The notes under the pieces were generated by a model, which was not told where the DNA came from, searched no databases, and saw nothing but the letters and a program-made list of their open reading frames with translations. A program made the position numbers and the translations under genes. A stretch of 64,000 bases of DNA from the NCBI GenBank assembly GCA_033765235.1, contig JANRIG010000009.1, forward strand, positions 62,001 to 126,000, written 5' to 3'. The stretch is from JANRIG01 sp033765235 (GTDB lineage Bacteria > Bacteroidota > Bacteroidia > Cytophagales > UBA9547). Positions 36,073-47,900 of the stretch are shown here, in pieces. Within the stretch, counting starts at the first letter, position 1; each line of letters starts with the position of its first letter.

Positions 36073-37563
36073 ATGAACTCAGGAAAAACATTCTTATCGC
36101 TCTTAGTAGCATCTCTCATAGGTGGTGTACTCACATTGGGAGGTTATAAAATTTTTTTTGACAATAAACAATATCAATCATTTGATGCACAACAAAAATC
36201 AGTACTTGCCCGATACTATGTGAATGATACCTCGGGAGTAGTAGTACCTCAAGGACTCAATTTTATATATGCTTCTAATGTAGTGAGGCCTACGGTAGTG
36301 CATATCAAGACTACTTATCCCGAGCAAAACAATATGAGAGGTTTTGGCAACCCATATTCTCAAGACCCGTTTTTCAGATTTTTCTTTGACGAGCCCGGCG
36401 ACGGACAAAGGCTTCCTCCACGCCAATCAAGTGGGAGTGGAGTCATCATATCTGCCGACGGATATATAGTGACTAACAACCATGTAATAGATGGGGCATC
36501 CAAAGTAGAAGTAGTGCTTGATGACAAGCGCAAATATGAAGCCAAAGTAGTAGGTCGTGACCCTGAAACAGACCTTGCATTGCTGAAAATTGAAGAAAAA
36601 AATTTGCCATTTGTCAAGTATGGCAACTCCGAAACCGTGAAAGTAGGGGAATGGGTATTGGCATGTGGCAATCCATTTGACCTTACCTCTACCATTACCG
36701 CAGGCATAGTAAGTGCCAAAGGCAGAAATATAGACATCCTGCGCAACAAAACTAACTTTGCCATAGAATCATTTATACAAACCGATGCCGCCGTGAACCC
36801 GGGCAATAGCGGTGGGGCATTGGTAAACCTCAAAGGCGAACTAATAGGCATCAATACAGCCATTGCTACTCCTACAGGTGCTTATGCAGGATACTCATTT
36901 GCAGTGCCTGTTGCATTAGTAAAAAAAGTAATGGACGACCTGCTCAACTATGGCGAGGTACAGCGCGCACTACTCGGAGTTATGATTCAGGATGTAACGG
37001 CTGAACTTGCCAAAGAAAAAAGTATTAACGAGATAAAAGGAGTATATATAAGTGGTGTAAACGATGGCAGCGCAGCTAAAGACGCAGGCTTGAAAGATGG
37101 CGATGTGATACTCAAAATAGATGACAAGGAGGTGAACTCAGTGAATCGCCTACAAGAAACCGTAGCCCAATACCGCCCCGGAGACAAAGTAAAAGTGATA
37201 TATTCACGAAATAATGAAAAGAAAATAGCCACTGTGACTTTGAAAAACAAAAGAGGGACTTATAAAATAATGAAACAAGCCTCACAACAAATGATAGAAG
37301 ATTTGGGTGTACAGTTAGAACCTGTGAAAAAAGAGGAAGCAGAAAAACTAAATATAGATGGCGGCCTCAAAGTTACAGCTTTGCTGGATGGTCCTTTAAA
37401 AGAAACTGGAGTAAAAACAGGATTCATTATCACCAAAATAGACAAATTTGACGTAAAAACTGTGAAAGACATCACCGATGCACTTCAAAGTAGAAACGAA
37501 GCCTCACTTATAGAAGGCATATACCCCGATGGCAAAAAGGGGTATTACGCTATAGGTTGGTAG
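36073..37563 (+). CDS. degP: Do-family periplasmic serine protease (DegP/DegQ/HtrA)
   Basis: A 496-residue periplasmic protease-chaperone. An N-terminal signal or anchor helix (about 6-25) precedes the trypsin-like domain with catalytic His137 (NNHVIDG), Asp167 (DPETDLALLKI) and Ser246 (NPGNSGGALV). Two PDZ domains follow (about 285-385 and 400-490). A long LA-like loop runs from about 83 to 117. I choose ATG 36073; a start at 36022 would lie inside the hsp20 terminator. Degrades or refolds misfolded envelope proteins; the neighbours hsp20 and the S41 protease make this a protein-quality-control patch. Confidence 0.93.
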   Translation: MNSGKTFLSLLVASLIGGVLTLGGYKIFFDNKQYQSFDAQQKSVLARYYVNDTSGVVVPQGLNFIYASNVVRPTVVHIKTTYPEQNNMRGFGNPYSQDPFFRFFFDEPGDGQRLPPRQSSGSGVIISADGYIVTNNHVIDGASKVEVVLDDKRKYEAKVVGRDPETDLALLKIEEKNLPFVKYGNSETVKVGEWVLACGNPFDLTSTITAGIVSAKGRNIDILRNKTNFAIESFIQTDAAVNPGNSGGALVNLKGELIGINTAIATPTGAYAGYSFAVPVALVKKVMDDLLNYGEVQRALLGVMIQDVTAELAKEKSINEIKGVYISGVNDGSAAKDAGLKDGDVILKIDDKEVNSVNRLQETVAQYRPGDKVKVIYSRNNEKKIATVTLKNKRGTYKIMKQASQQMIEDLGVQLEPVKKEEAEKLNIDGGLKVTALLDGPLKETGVKTGFIITKIDKFDVKTVKDITDALQSRNEASLIEGIYPDGKKGYYAIGW

Positions 37564-37580
37564 TATGATATTTTCGATAT

Positions 37581-39185
37581 CTATTTGCGTTTATAAAAAA
37601 CATATCCTCCTTTGCGACCGGTCTCTACCATAGTTTCGGTGAGGCCGTATATGTCGCGGTCTACTTTGGTGATAAAATAGGTAGGTTTTATGCCCGGTTC
37701 AAATATGAGCCAAAATTCATTTATTGCACGCTTGTCATAGTCAGGCTGGCGCTTAGTATAAAAATATTGTGCAAAACTCTTAAACCCCAACACGGTCACA
37801 TACACGTCTTTGTCGGCATGTTGCTTAAAATAGTCTATCATATTGCCCTGTACTATACGCTCTATTTTAGGTATATACAAATAAAATACGAGTTGTAATG
37901 TAATGATACAATACCCAAATAGCACCCAAGCCTTGTACCTATACTTGCTCAATAAATAATACAATATACCGAATACTGTAAACAATGCCACTACACTTTC
38001 CCAACCTGTAAAATGTGGAGGAGCATCTAACAGCATCTGTACTGCAAATGGGTCTTTGATATAAGGTATGATATATTCTTTGAGTCTCAACACATAAGGG
38101 GTAGTGGCTATGGCAAGTGCCAATAATATACCAGTAAAAGCAAGCACGATATATACAAAAGTTTGTTTTTTGTCCTGCTTACTGCTCAGATAGAGTGCTG
38201 CCAAAAATGTGATGGGAAAGTAGCATACCGATGAATAATGTACAATTTTGGTTTTTACAATACTAAAAATAATAAGTGCTATCCAAAATAGCAACCTCAT
38301 CCAAGTAATAAACCGTTGCTTGCGCTCATAGTCATGGTCTATTCTTGCCAGTGCGCCCATGGCAAAAATACTTGCAGGAAAGCACCCAATCCAAAGCACC
38401 AATGGGTGATAGTACACTGGCTGCCCATGACCTGCATCGCCTGTAGTAAGCAGTGTGATTTGATATTTTATAAAAGTTTCTATAAACCATGTGCCATTTT
38501 TGTACATATCGTAGCCAAACCATAAGGCACTTACAGCCAATGAGGTAAGTGATACTGTGAGTATTTGTAGTAGTATTTTTGCATTTATTTGCAAAGTGAT
38601 AATAATATAGATGAGTGAGACCACTCCTATTATCAATAGGGCTACCGGTCCTTTGGTGAGATTGGCAAGCCCCATAAATATACCTGCCCATATAGCATAT
38701 TGCCAAGAATGTGACTTTGTGAGCAAGTATAAATGATAAATGCTCCAAAAAATAAACAAATTGAATACAGGATCTATGATGCCCGATTTGAAATAGAAAT
38801 GAGGCAAAAATGACCCCGCATAGCACAGCACCCAAGTAAGTCCAAAAGTACTATTAAAGTGTTTATTACCAATATAATACAGCGACATAAAAGTGGCTAT
38901 GCCTACACAAGCGTTGGGAAATCTTGCAGCAAACTCATTTATCCCAAATATATGCATGCATGCGGCTTGCAGCCAAAAAAACAAGGGTGGTTTTTGCCAA
39001 AAAGGTTCAAAATTTATTTGTACATTAAAATAGTTGCCAGTCACCACCATTTCGCGGGCACATTCTGCAAAGTTATTTTCGTCCCAATCAAATAACGGCA
39101 CCATACCCAGCCCGGGTATCAATAGCAATGCACCTACTATGAATATGACTATATATATAAGTGTATTCGAATTTTTTGAGAGCAT
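37581..39185 (-). CDS. GT-C fold glycosyltransferase (GT39/ArnT family)
   Basis: A 534-residue integral membrane enzyme. The catalytic acidic pair is Asp35-Glu36 in LFDWDENNFAECAREM, exactly the ArnT/PMT pattern, followed by FEPFWQKPPLFFWLQ with the expected Lys-Pro-Pro. About eleven helices follow, then a soluble C-terminal domain of about 110 residues. It transfers a sugar from a polyprenyl-phosphate donor to lipid A or another acceptor at the outer side of the inner membrane. The ATG at 39185 is 11 bases past the stop of the MFS gene; a longer frame to 39290 would overlap that gene. Confidence 0.85.
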   Translation of the reverse strand: MLSKNSNTLIYIVIFIVGALLLIPGLGMVPLFDWDENNFAECAREMVVTGNYFNVQINFEPFWQKPPLFFWLQAACMHIFGINEFAARFPNACVGIATFMSLYYIGNKHFNSTFGLTWVLCYAGSFLPHFYFKSGIIDPVFNLFIFWSIYHLYLLTKSHSWQYAIWAGIFMGLANLTKGPVALLIIGVVSLIYIIITLQINAKILLQILTVSLTSLAVSALWFGYDMYKNGTWFIETFIKYQITLLTTGDAGHGQPVYYHPLVLWIGCFPASIFAMGALARIDHDYERKQRFITWMRLLFWIALIIFSIVKTKIVHYSSVCYFPITFLAALYLSSKQDKKQTFVYIVLAFTGILLALAIATTPYVLRLKEYIIPYIKDPFAVQMLLDAPPHFTGWESVVALFTVFGILYYLLSKYRYKAWVLFGYCIITLQLVFYLYIPKIERIVQGNMIDYFKQHADKDVYVTVLGFKSFAQYFYTKRQPDYDKRAINEFWLIFEPGIKPTYFITKVDRDIYGLTETMVETGRKGGYVFYKRK

Positions 39186-39196
39186 ATGCTGCGTTT

Positions 39197-40471
39197 TTAC
39201 ACCTGTGCTTTTTCTAAGTTTTTGTTTATGCCAAATACCACTGCCAATGCAGTAAGATATGCCACAGAGCCATAGGCAAATAGTGGCCATGGGCCTATAT
39301 TTTGATAAATTACTCCCGAAGCAGCAGCTATAATCATGCCCCCGATGGCACCCCCGGTGCCTCCTATTCCAGTGACAGAGGCTGTGGCTTGCTTAGGAAA
39401 TGTGTCTGTGACTATAGCATACAGGTTGGCCGAAAACCATTGATGTGCTGCTGCTGCAATACTTATCAGTGCTATGGCTACCCAAATATTGCTCACCTGC
39501 GATGCCATAAAAATAGGTACTGCAAAGCATGCTCCAATGAGCATAGTAGTACGTCTGGCAAAGGATGTACTTTTCCCTATTTTGATAAAGTAGCTTGAAA
39601 GCCACCCTCCTGCCACGCTGCCCCCGTCTGATATCAAATATATGATAAGCATTGGCAAAAACATGGATTTGAGGTCTACCCCATGTTGCTCCTTAAAAAA
39701 CGTAGGCAACCATGTAAGGTATATAAACCATACAGGGTCTATTAGAAACTTGCCTGCTGCAAATGACCAAGTTTGTTTTTTACTAAATAAGCCACCCCAT
39801 TTCATGGTATTTTTCACATCTTCACCGTCGCTTTGTATATGTGCAAGCTCTGATGCTGAAAGTGCGGTACTATCTTGTGGTTTTTGATATATCAATATCC
39901 AGAATATAAGCCAAATAAAGCCTAATAAACCTGTAATGACAAAGGCTGTTTGCCAATTGTAATTTATTACCAAAAATGGCACAATCAATGGCGCAAGAAT
40001 AGCACCTATATTGGTGCCTGCATTAAAAATACCTACTGCCAATGAGCGTTCGCTTTTGGGAAACCATTCAGACACTGTTTTCACACAGCCCGGAAAGTTG
40101 CCGGCCTCGCCAAAGCCTAACAAAAATCTGAAAAAACTCAAACCTGCAAAATTTCGAGCTACTGCATGCCCCACAGCTGCTATGCTCCATATCACCAATG
40201 CTAAAGAAAACCCTTTTTTATTGCCTATTTTATCCAAAAAATTGCCCATAAATAAAAAACCCAACGCATATGCACCTTTAAATATCGCATCTAAGTATCC
40301 ATAGAGTTCTTTGTTGAGTTTGCCATCTGTACCTGCCAGTCCTGTATCTGTCATAAAGCCCGTATCTGTCACAACAAGTGCAAGTACCTGACGGTCAATA
40401 TAGTTGATAGTAGTGGCAAAAAATAGCAATGCAAGTATCCTCCAGCGATAGCTGCCTACGTTTTCATTCAT
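39197..40471 (-). CDS. MFS transporter, hexuronate/anion:cation symporter type
   Basis: A 424-residue twelve-helix transporter. The N-terminal RWRILALLFFATTINYIDRQVL is the mark of the ACS family that includes ExuT (hexuronates), GarP and DgoT, and LLGFGEAGNFPGCVKTVSEWFPKSERSLAVGIFNAGTNIGA (quoted by its ends) follows in family position. It probably imports a hexuronate or related sugar acid with protons. It starts 3 bases after the stop of the KDPG-aldolase gene, so the pair is co-transcribed, which supports uronate uptake and catabolism. Confidence 0.85.
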   Translation of the reverse strand: MNENVGSYRWRILALLFFATTINYIDRQVLALVVTDTGFMTDTGLAGTDGKLNKELYGYLDAIFKGAYALGFLFMGNFLDKIGNKKGFSLALVIWSIAAVGHAVARNFAGLSFFRFLLGFGEAGNFPGCVKTVSEWFPKSERSLAVGIFNAGTNIGAILAPLIVPFLVINYNWQTAFVITGLLGFIWLIFWILIYQKPQDSTALSASELAHIQSDGEDVKNTMKWGGLFSKKQTWSFAAGKFLIDPVWFIYLTWLPTFFKEQHGVDLKSMFLPMLIIYLISDGGSVAGGWLSSYFIKIGKSTSFARRTTMLIGACFAVPIFMASQVSNIWVAIALISIAAAAHQWFSANLYAIVTDTFPKQATASVTGIGGTGGAIGGMIIAAASGVIYQNIGPWPLFAYGSVAYLTALAVVFGINKNLEKAQV

Positions 40472-40474
40472 ATG

Positions 40475-41140
40475 TTATTTTAACTTATTTACAATTTCTA
40501 CGCAGGCTTTGCATTTATGGGTTATTGTGTCAAAATCTTGAGCAGTATCAAACTGTGAGCCTATAAGCTTACTACCCATACCCACGGCAGATACGCCTGC
40601 GCCAAACCATGCTTTGAGGCTAGCCTCTGTAGGCTCTACTCCACCTGTCACTATAAAGTTGGTCCACGGGCATGGTGCTTTTACCGCAGATACAAAATCA
40701 GGCTTATAATGACTGCCCGGGAATAACTTGATAAACTCAGCACCCATACTTTCGGCTTTGCTTATTTCAGTGAGTGTGCCACAGGCGGGTATATACAGTA
40801 GTTTTTTGCGGTTGCAAACTATAGCCACCTCTTCCATAAGTGAGGGCGATACTATAAAATCTGCGCCATATTGCATATATAGTGCTGCACTTCCTGCATC
40901 AGTAATGGTACCTGCACCTATTATCATTTCCGGATGATGACTACGCATATATTTTGACACAGAGGCAAATACTTCAATGCCATAGTCTGCTCGGTGTACA
41001 AACTCTATGACTCTGATGCCACCTTTATGACAAGCTTCTATGATTTTGATACATTTTTCAGTGTTTGTATCAAAAAATACAGGTATAATCTTAGTCTCGT
41101 AGATGGTTTTTATAACTTCAAACCTTGTAAATCCTGACAT
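40475..41140 (-). CDS. eda: KDPG/KHG aldolase
   Basis: A 221-residue class I aldolase that splits 2-keto-3-deoxy-6-phosphogluconate to pyruvate and glyceraldehyde 3-phosphate, the last step of hexuronate and Entner-Doudoroff breakdown. The proton-transfer Glu lies in IRVIEFVHR, GAGTITDAG is the family loop, and the Schiff-base Lys is in AEFIKLFPGS. GGVEPTEASLKAWFGAGVSAVGMGS binds phosphate (middle part by position). I choose ATG 41140; a TTG six codons upstream is the alternative. Coupled to the hexuronate-type transporter gene. Confidence 0.9.
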   Translation of the reverse strand: MSGFTRFEVIKTIYETKIIPVFFDTNTEKCIKIIEACHKGGIRVIEFVHRADYGIEVFASVSKYMRSHHPEMIIGAGTITDAGSAALYMQYGADFIVSPSLMEEVAIVCNRKKLLYIPACGTLTEISKAESMGAEFIKLFPGSHYKPDFVSAVKAPCPWTNFIVTGGVEPTEASLKAWFGAGVSAVGMGSKLIGSQFDTAQDFDTITHKCKACVEIVNKLK

Positions 41141-41324
41141 AGTGATTTTTTTTTGCAATATCGTAAAAAATACCTACTAATACTAATCTTAGTACTTTTG
41201 TATACTTAGATGATTGTTGACAATGTTTGTTTAGGAATATAAACTATTTTTTATATTTGTTAAAATAAGTTAGGCAATTTTGCTGCCAATACGTCTATCA
41301 GTTTTAGTACGGATATGAGTATGT

Positions 41325-41717
41325 CTATGAGCCCAATGCTCCAGCGCATATTTGTATTAATGGCTTTTGTATTTTAAATTCTATGTTGCTTTCAAATGAT
41401 TTCATAGAAGACTTTAGTTCGCTTTCCAGATTATTGAACCGAGCCAACATTAATTGGTTTTCCACTTTTAATTCGCTTTCTAAAATTTTAAACTCTCCCT
41501 TCAAACCGTTGAATTCCCCCTTTAAAGGAGCTACATCGTCTGTAACATTGTTCAATTTATCGTCCAAATGATTGATATGATTAAACTGTGATTTGAGCAA
41601 AAGAGTATTAATATCATCGCTGCCAAGACCCTCTCCTCTGCTAAATTTTTCTTGAATCTCCTTTATCTTGGGTTCAATCATTTGCAAAAGCATTTCATCT
41701 ACATTAGTATTCTTCAT
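41325..41717 (-). CDS. short coiled-coil protein, probably frameshifted at its 3' end
   Basis: A 130-residue reading frame with a long predicted coiled coil (about residues 55-115, for example LKGEFNGLKGEFKILESELK). The last 14 residues look unnatural. One A added to the four-A run CAAAAG (minus strand, 41364-41369) would instead give IQKAINTNMRWSIGLIDILI and continue to a stop at 41260, ending in a membrane helix. That reading, 152 residues over 41260-41717, looks like an intact coiled-coil protein with a C-terminal anchor. The gene is therefore probably broken by a homopolymer slip, or is phase-variable, or the base call is wrong. Function unknown. Confidence 0.5.
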   Translation of the reverse strand: MKNTNVDEMLLQMIEPKIKEIQEKFSRGEGLGSDDINTLLLKSQFNHINHLDDKLNNVTDDVAPLKGEFNGLKGEFKILESELKVENQLMLARFNNLESELKSSMKSFESNIEFKIQKPLIQICAGALGS

Positions 41718-41972
41718 CAAAACTGTATTTTACAAAATTATTTAATATTTCATAAAAACCAACTGATAAGGTGGTAGAGAAAATAATATGAATTTTTGTT
41801 TTCAGGAATCTATCATTATTGTTTTGTATAGCTCCAACGATACTAATATCATGACAATCAATATTTCATATCCATCCCTTTGTAAATATTAGTGAAATAA
41901 CTTGTTATTATTATATAATTATGGTTAATTTACAATTTATTATTAAAATATTTATAAAAATATTACATTCTT

Positions 41973-44900
41973 ATGAAAAAAATATACCTAATCATTGCCG
42001 CTATGTGTATTTGCAATATACTTTGGGGACAAGGTACAGCTACTATTACACCTGCCATGCGCAATCAAACTATTGATGGATTAGGTACATGCTTGTACGA
42101 TAACGTTGGCGTGCAGTCATGGTTTCAAAATCTGTATTATGACGATGCAGAATGTTCTATATTGCGTTTCGACATTACCCCAAAGTTTAGGTCGCCTTAC
42201 TCAAATTGGACATATAACTCGCCATGGTTTCACAACAGCCCTGCCTTGCCCGGTCCTGAAGGAAACAATGTAAGAACCTACACAGGAGCTAATGATTATA
42301 CACGTACTTATGCAGGTCGCAATGCTCAAATAGCAGTAATGGGACCTGATATTAATGCTAATATAAATCTGTTGGACTTTACTAATGTAGTGCCTAACTC
42401 CGCAGGTACTATGGCAGGTATAGGCAAAGTAAAAGCTGCACAGCTCGGAGATTTTAAACTTACAGCTTCTATGTGGTCGCCGGCACCATGGGTCAAAATA
42501 TCGTCAGGAAATGTAAGTGGTGCAAACAGTTGGCCACTACCCATTGCAGGGGTACCTTATCCATTCATTTGGTACGATAACTTTGTGGGTGGCAGGTTAG
42601 ATGTGAGTAACACACCATTGCCGGTTTTTTTTGACGGTGTGCAAAACACCAGTGCGCTTACCCAGTACGCAAGGTGCTTGGTAGCATATTTAAGAGGATT
42701 TCAGAATAGATTCAACGTAAAATTTTACGCCATTAGCATCCAAAATGAGCTCAATTTCGAAACATTTTACAATAGTGCATTTTACCCGCTGTCTTCGCAA
42801 TACATCACTGCTGTAGTAGCTGCCAGGCGTGAGATGGATAAATATCCTGACCTTAAAGACATAAAAATAATGGGTCCTGAAGACTTGCTCAGTGGTGCTG
42901 ATTATGCACTTTGGCAATATGGCGGAGGTGCTTCTACAGTACACAAAAACTTACAATATTTGCAAAATATAGGACTGGATACAGCCGCCACTCGTGCTGT
43001 TGACTATTTTTGTATACACGGCTATGCTGCCGATGGCGTAGGGTCGGCCGGTGCAGACCCTGTATCTTGGGGACGTTGGGCAAATGGCTGGACATCTTCA
43101 CCTGCACCCGGAATACCGGCTACGGCCAATGGTTTTAGATTTTATAATAAAAAATCATGGATGACAGAGACCTCAGGCGAAGACCCGGCATGGCTATACC
43201 CCGGCAGCGGATTTCCGAGTGGTGGTGGGTTTGGTATTGCACTCAATATACATCAAGCATTTACTACAGGTCACGAAAGTGGCTATGTATATTGGCAAAT
43301 GGCAGATGGTGATGCAAACTCCACCGGTGGAGCTCTCACAGGGTCTTCCCAGCAAGCCAATGCACCTAAATATAATGCTTTTAAACATTATTCAAAATAT
43401 ATAAGACCAGGTGCCGTACGTATCAATAGCACTGTGACCGGTACTGCAAACATAAGTATAAGCACCTATATACATGATGCAAACCTTACATATACCATAG
43501 TATTGATAAACTCAAACAATGCCTCGCGTACAGTCACCATAAATATACCTACTTCACCATTTGTAATGACTACTTTCACGGGGCGTACATCCAGCAATGG
43601 CAGCCTATGGCAAGCAAGCAGCCACACAGTAGCCGGTAACCAAATATCAGTAACCCTGCCTGCATACGGTGTCATGACCCTATATGGCAAAGGCACCAAT
43701 CCTTTAGGCACTTTAAATATTGCCCCTTCTACAGGGTTTACATACCCTTCATCAGCCTCTACATCTACACTTACCATCACAGGTACAGCAGCATGGGTGA
43801 TAAATAAAACAACCTCACCATGGCTTACCCTAAGTACTACCAATGGAGTAGGAAATAGAAATGTAATATTTAATGCCACCACCAACCCGGGCAGCATGCG
43901 CATAGCAACTGTAACAGTGTCCGGAGCTGGAAATAATTACATATTTAATGTAACACAAGCAGGAGCTGCTACCGCCAACACTTACTATATAAGCCCAACA
44001 GGCAATGACACAAACGACGGGCTTTCCCCTGCCACAGCTTGGAATACTATCAGTAGAGTAAATACACATGCGTGGAGTGTAGGTATGCAACCCGGCGACA
44101 GATTACTTTTTGAAGGAAATCGTACATTTTCAGGCTCTTTATATTTTCAAGGCAATCAGCCCACTGTAGGCAGAAATATAGGTAATGCATCAAACCCCAT
44201 AGTAATATCTACTTATAATACAGGAATTGCAACCATACTTGCAGGTCTCAACTCAGGATTTTATGCTTACAATGCCGCAGGATACAGCATATCAGGTTTA
44301 ATATTTAAAGGCGCAGGACCAGGAATAAACACCGTTTCAGGAATATCTTTTTACAACGATCAAGGTTCCTACTTAGATTACATATATATCCATACCATCT
44401 CTGTATCAGGATTCGACGCAGGATTATCTATAGGCGAGTGGGCAGCAACTACACCTTACAGAGGCTACTCCAATATTACTGTGACATCATCAGCTTTTTT
44501 TGACAATTATGAAGCCGGAATTACTACTTGGGGCAGGGCAAAAAATAGTCATACAAATTTGGTAGTGAGAAACGTATTTGTTTACAGAAATTGGGGAGAC
44601 CCCACTAAAACTGCAAACTCAGGCAATGGTATAGTAATAGGAAATGTGGCAGGAGGTCTTATAGAGCACTCTGTGGCATTTGACAACGGTAAAAATAACT
44701 TAGCTATATCAGGGGGACCTTGCGGAATATGGTGCTACGAAAGTCAAAACTTAACAATACAATACTGCGAGTCTTATGATAATAAATCATTAGGTTATGA
44801 CGGGTGCGGTTTCGATATTGACGGGGGTTCAGAAAACTGCATTATACAATATTGCTATAGCCATGACAACTACGGTCCGGGCTACTTATTTGCACAATAT

Positions 44901-47900
44901 GTAGGTGCTACTACCATGCAAAATAATTATATAAGATATAACATAAGTGTGAATGACGGCAGGCAAGGCAGCAAAGGTAGCATACACATATGGGGAGGCA
45001 ATACTTTCAGCAATTGCCACGTATACAACAATACCGTATATACAGACAACTCTACCGGAAAGATTAATGGCACTATGGGTATAGTAAAGCTTAACGGTAC
45101 TAATTATACAGGTATAAAAGTCAGGAATAATATTTTCATCACTTCAAACGGAGGATTTCTTATAGATGACGCATCAAATCCTGCAACTTCTGTCATTCAT
45201 TTTCAAAACAACTCATATTTTGCCATAGATGGCAATTACAGATATATCTGGGGTGGTAATACATATAATAGTCTCAGCAATTGGAAGTCTGCTGCTTCAG
45301 GTCAAGAAGCTCAGGGGGGCACACAGCTTGGATTACAAGGTAATCCGCTACTCGAAAATATGGGTATCTCACCTACATTGAACAATACCAATCTGCTCGC
45401 TACATCACTATCAGGATATAGGTTGAGAAATAATTCACCATTAATTAACTTAGGTATAGATTTAAGGACAGCTACTTATGGCTCCTTAAATGTAGGGAAC
45501 TATGACTTCTATTCAGGCACTATACCCCAAGGTGTCAATTTTGATATAGGATGTAATGAAAGAACTCCATTCCTTACTGCATTAGGCGCTAATCTTACCA
45601 ATGTATCTGCTACTGGAGGAGCATTTGTAATCACTATCAATAGCAATGTAAGTTGGAACATTATTAACCCTGTAGCTTGGATTACAACTTCTACCACCTC
45701 AGGCAGCAATAATAATGCAATAGTCACGCTCAATATTCTTCCAAATACATCTGCAACAGGCAGAAATACAATCATTAGTGTGACAGGGAGCGGGTTATTG
45801 AGCACCATAAATATTAGTCAGTTGGGTACAGTATCTCACACCCTCTCATACAATCCTGCCAATCAAACATTTGCAAGTGGTGGAGGCACCAATGGAGGAA
45901 ATATTGTGTCCAATACCAATTGGACAGTCACAAGCCCTGTAGCATGGGTATCTCCAACTTCTTTCACTGGTTTTGGTACAGGTTCATTAGGTTTTGCAGC
46001 TCTTGCAAATACAACCGTAGGGGCACGCTTTGCTGTGGTTACTATCACTACAGGTCTCATACAAGCCTTTGTAAACATCACACAATCAGGAGTATCGAAT
46101 ATCTTGACAGTGAATACCAATATTCTCAACTATTCATTATCTGCGGCTACTGTAACTGTCTCTGTCACTTCAAACATAAGCTGGACAGCTACTTCATCTC
46201 AAGCATGGCTCATACTGGCAGGCGGCTCAGGCTCGGGAAATGGCACATTCACCGCTGCTACATCATTAAATAATTCAGCTTCAAACCGTGTAGCCCAAAT
46301 AACAATATCAGGAGGTGCCATAAACAGAATAATAAACGTGACACAGACAGGCATAAGACCTTTGAGAATAGTATCCTTGGGCAATTCTATCACGCAGGGC
46401 AATGTAGTAGGAGGGGTGATAAACCAATGGAGCTATCGCTTTTTCCTATGGGAAAAATTAGACTCTTTGAATATAAATGTGGACATGGTAGGTCACATAC
46501 CTTATTGGTTCAACGAAAACTCCGGCAATATGGTCACCACCCCTGTATCAAGATATACTGCCCGAACTTTTGACCGCGACCACGATGCCTATTATGGCAT
46601 TACATCCAACTCACATCTCTATGGCGACCCATCCAACGGATGGACAGGCTCACCATTGCCATCGCTGGCAAATAGGGCATACACCCCTGATATAGCTTTG
46701 CTGCATATAGGTACCAATGACAACGATGCCAATGTAAGCACCACAGTATCAAACATTAACCATACCATAGATGAGTTTAGAAAAAGAAATCCTAATGTGG
46801 TAGTATTGGTAGCCAAGCTTATCACAGGATGGAAAGCCATAAACGGACAAGTAGATGCTCTGGTAGCGGCAAAGACTACAGCACAATCGCCTGTAATAGC
46901 GGTAGATCATGCTACAGGCTTTATCAACGACCCCGGGGCTGCCGGCACTATGACCTTTGATTGGGTACACCCGAATACTGTAGGTAGTGTATTCATGGCC
47001 AAACGTTGGTTTGACCCCATCATCATTCATCACATAGATCCAATAGCACCTGCAAGCCCTGCTACCATAAGTGCTACCAATCTTACGAGTTCGGCCTCAA
47101 GGCTCAACTGGGCAATAAGTACTGACAATATTGGTATAAAAGGATATAGAATATTTGTAAATGGCAGTTATTCGGGCAGTACTACCGGGGCTGTATTTAC
47201 CGTATCAGGTTTGGCTCAAAATACAAATTACCCTATTACTGTAGTAGCAATAGATTTTAAAAATAATGTGTCAGCACCTGCTATTACTAATATTTTTATA
47301 CCTTCAGGCAGCTATCTTATAGCTTCACTTTCAGCATTAACCTATGCATCAACAGGTGGATTACAAAATGTATCTGTATCAAGCAATGTGAGTTGGACAG
47401 TGACAGACAATGCACCTTGGATTACCACTTCACTATCTACGGGCACAGGCAATGCATTATTAGGAATTACCGCAAGTGCAAATACAACAGCAGGCATACG
47501 TACGGCACAAGTAAGTATAGCAGGTGCATCATTGATACAGATAGTAAACATCACGCAAGCAGGATTTGTATGTACATCGCCCGGGCTCAATCCTGCATCG
47601 GTCACACATATTACCAATTGTGGTCTTACCAATGGAAGTATCGCAATAAATGCTACAGGTGGCAATCCTCCGTTAGAATACAGCCTCAATGGCACCGCAT
47701 GGCAAACAAGCAATATCTTTAATGCACTTGCAGCCAATACTTATACTCCGCGTGTGCGCAACCAAAGCAGTGTATCATGCTCTGCCACAGGCACTGATAT
47801 AGTAATTACAACACCCGGAGCACCTGCAATTACTAATTCACTCATTCAGCATGTCTCTAACTGTGGACTGATAAACGGGGCAATCACAATATTAGGAACT

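Noticed and set aside
39186..39290. N-terminal extension of the GT-C gene
   Set aside because: It overlaps the end of the MFS transporter gene and would place charged residues before a signal-anchor that begins normally at 39185.
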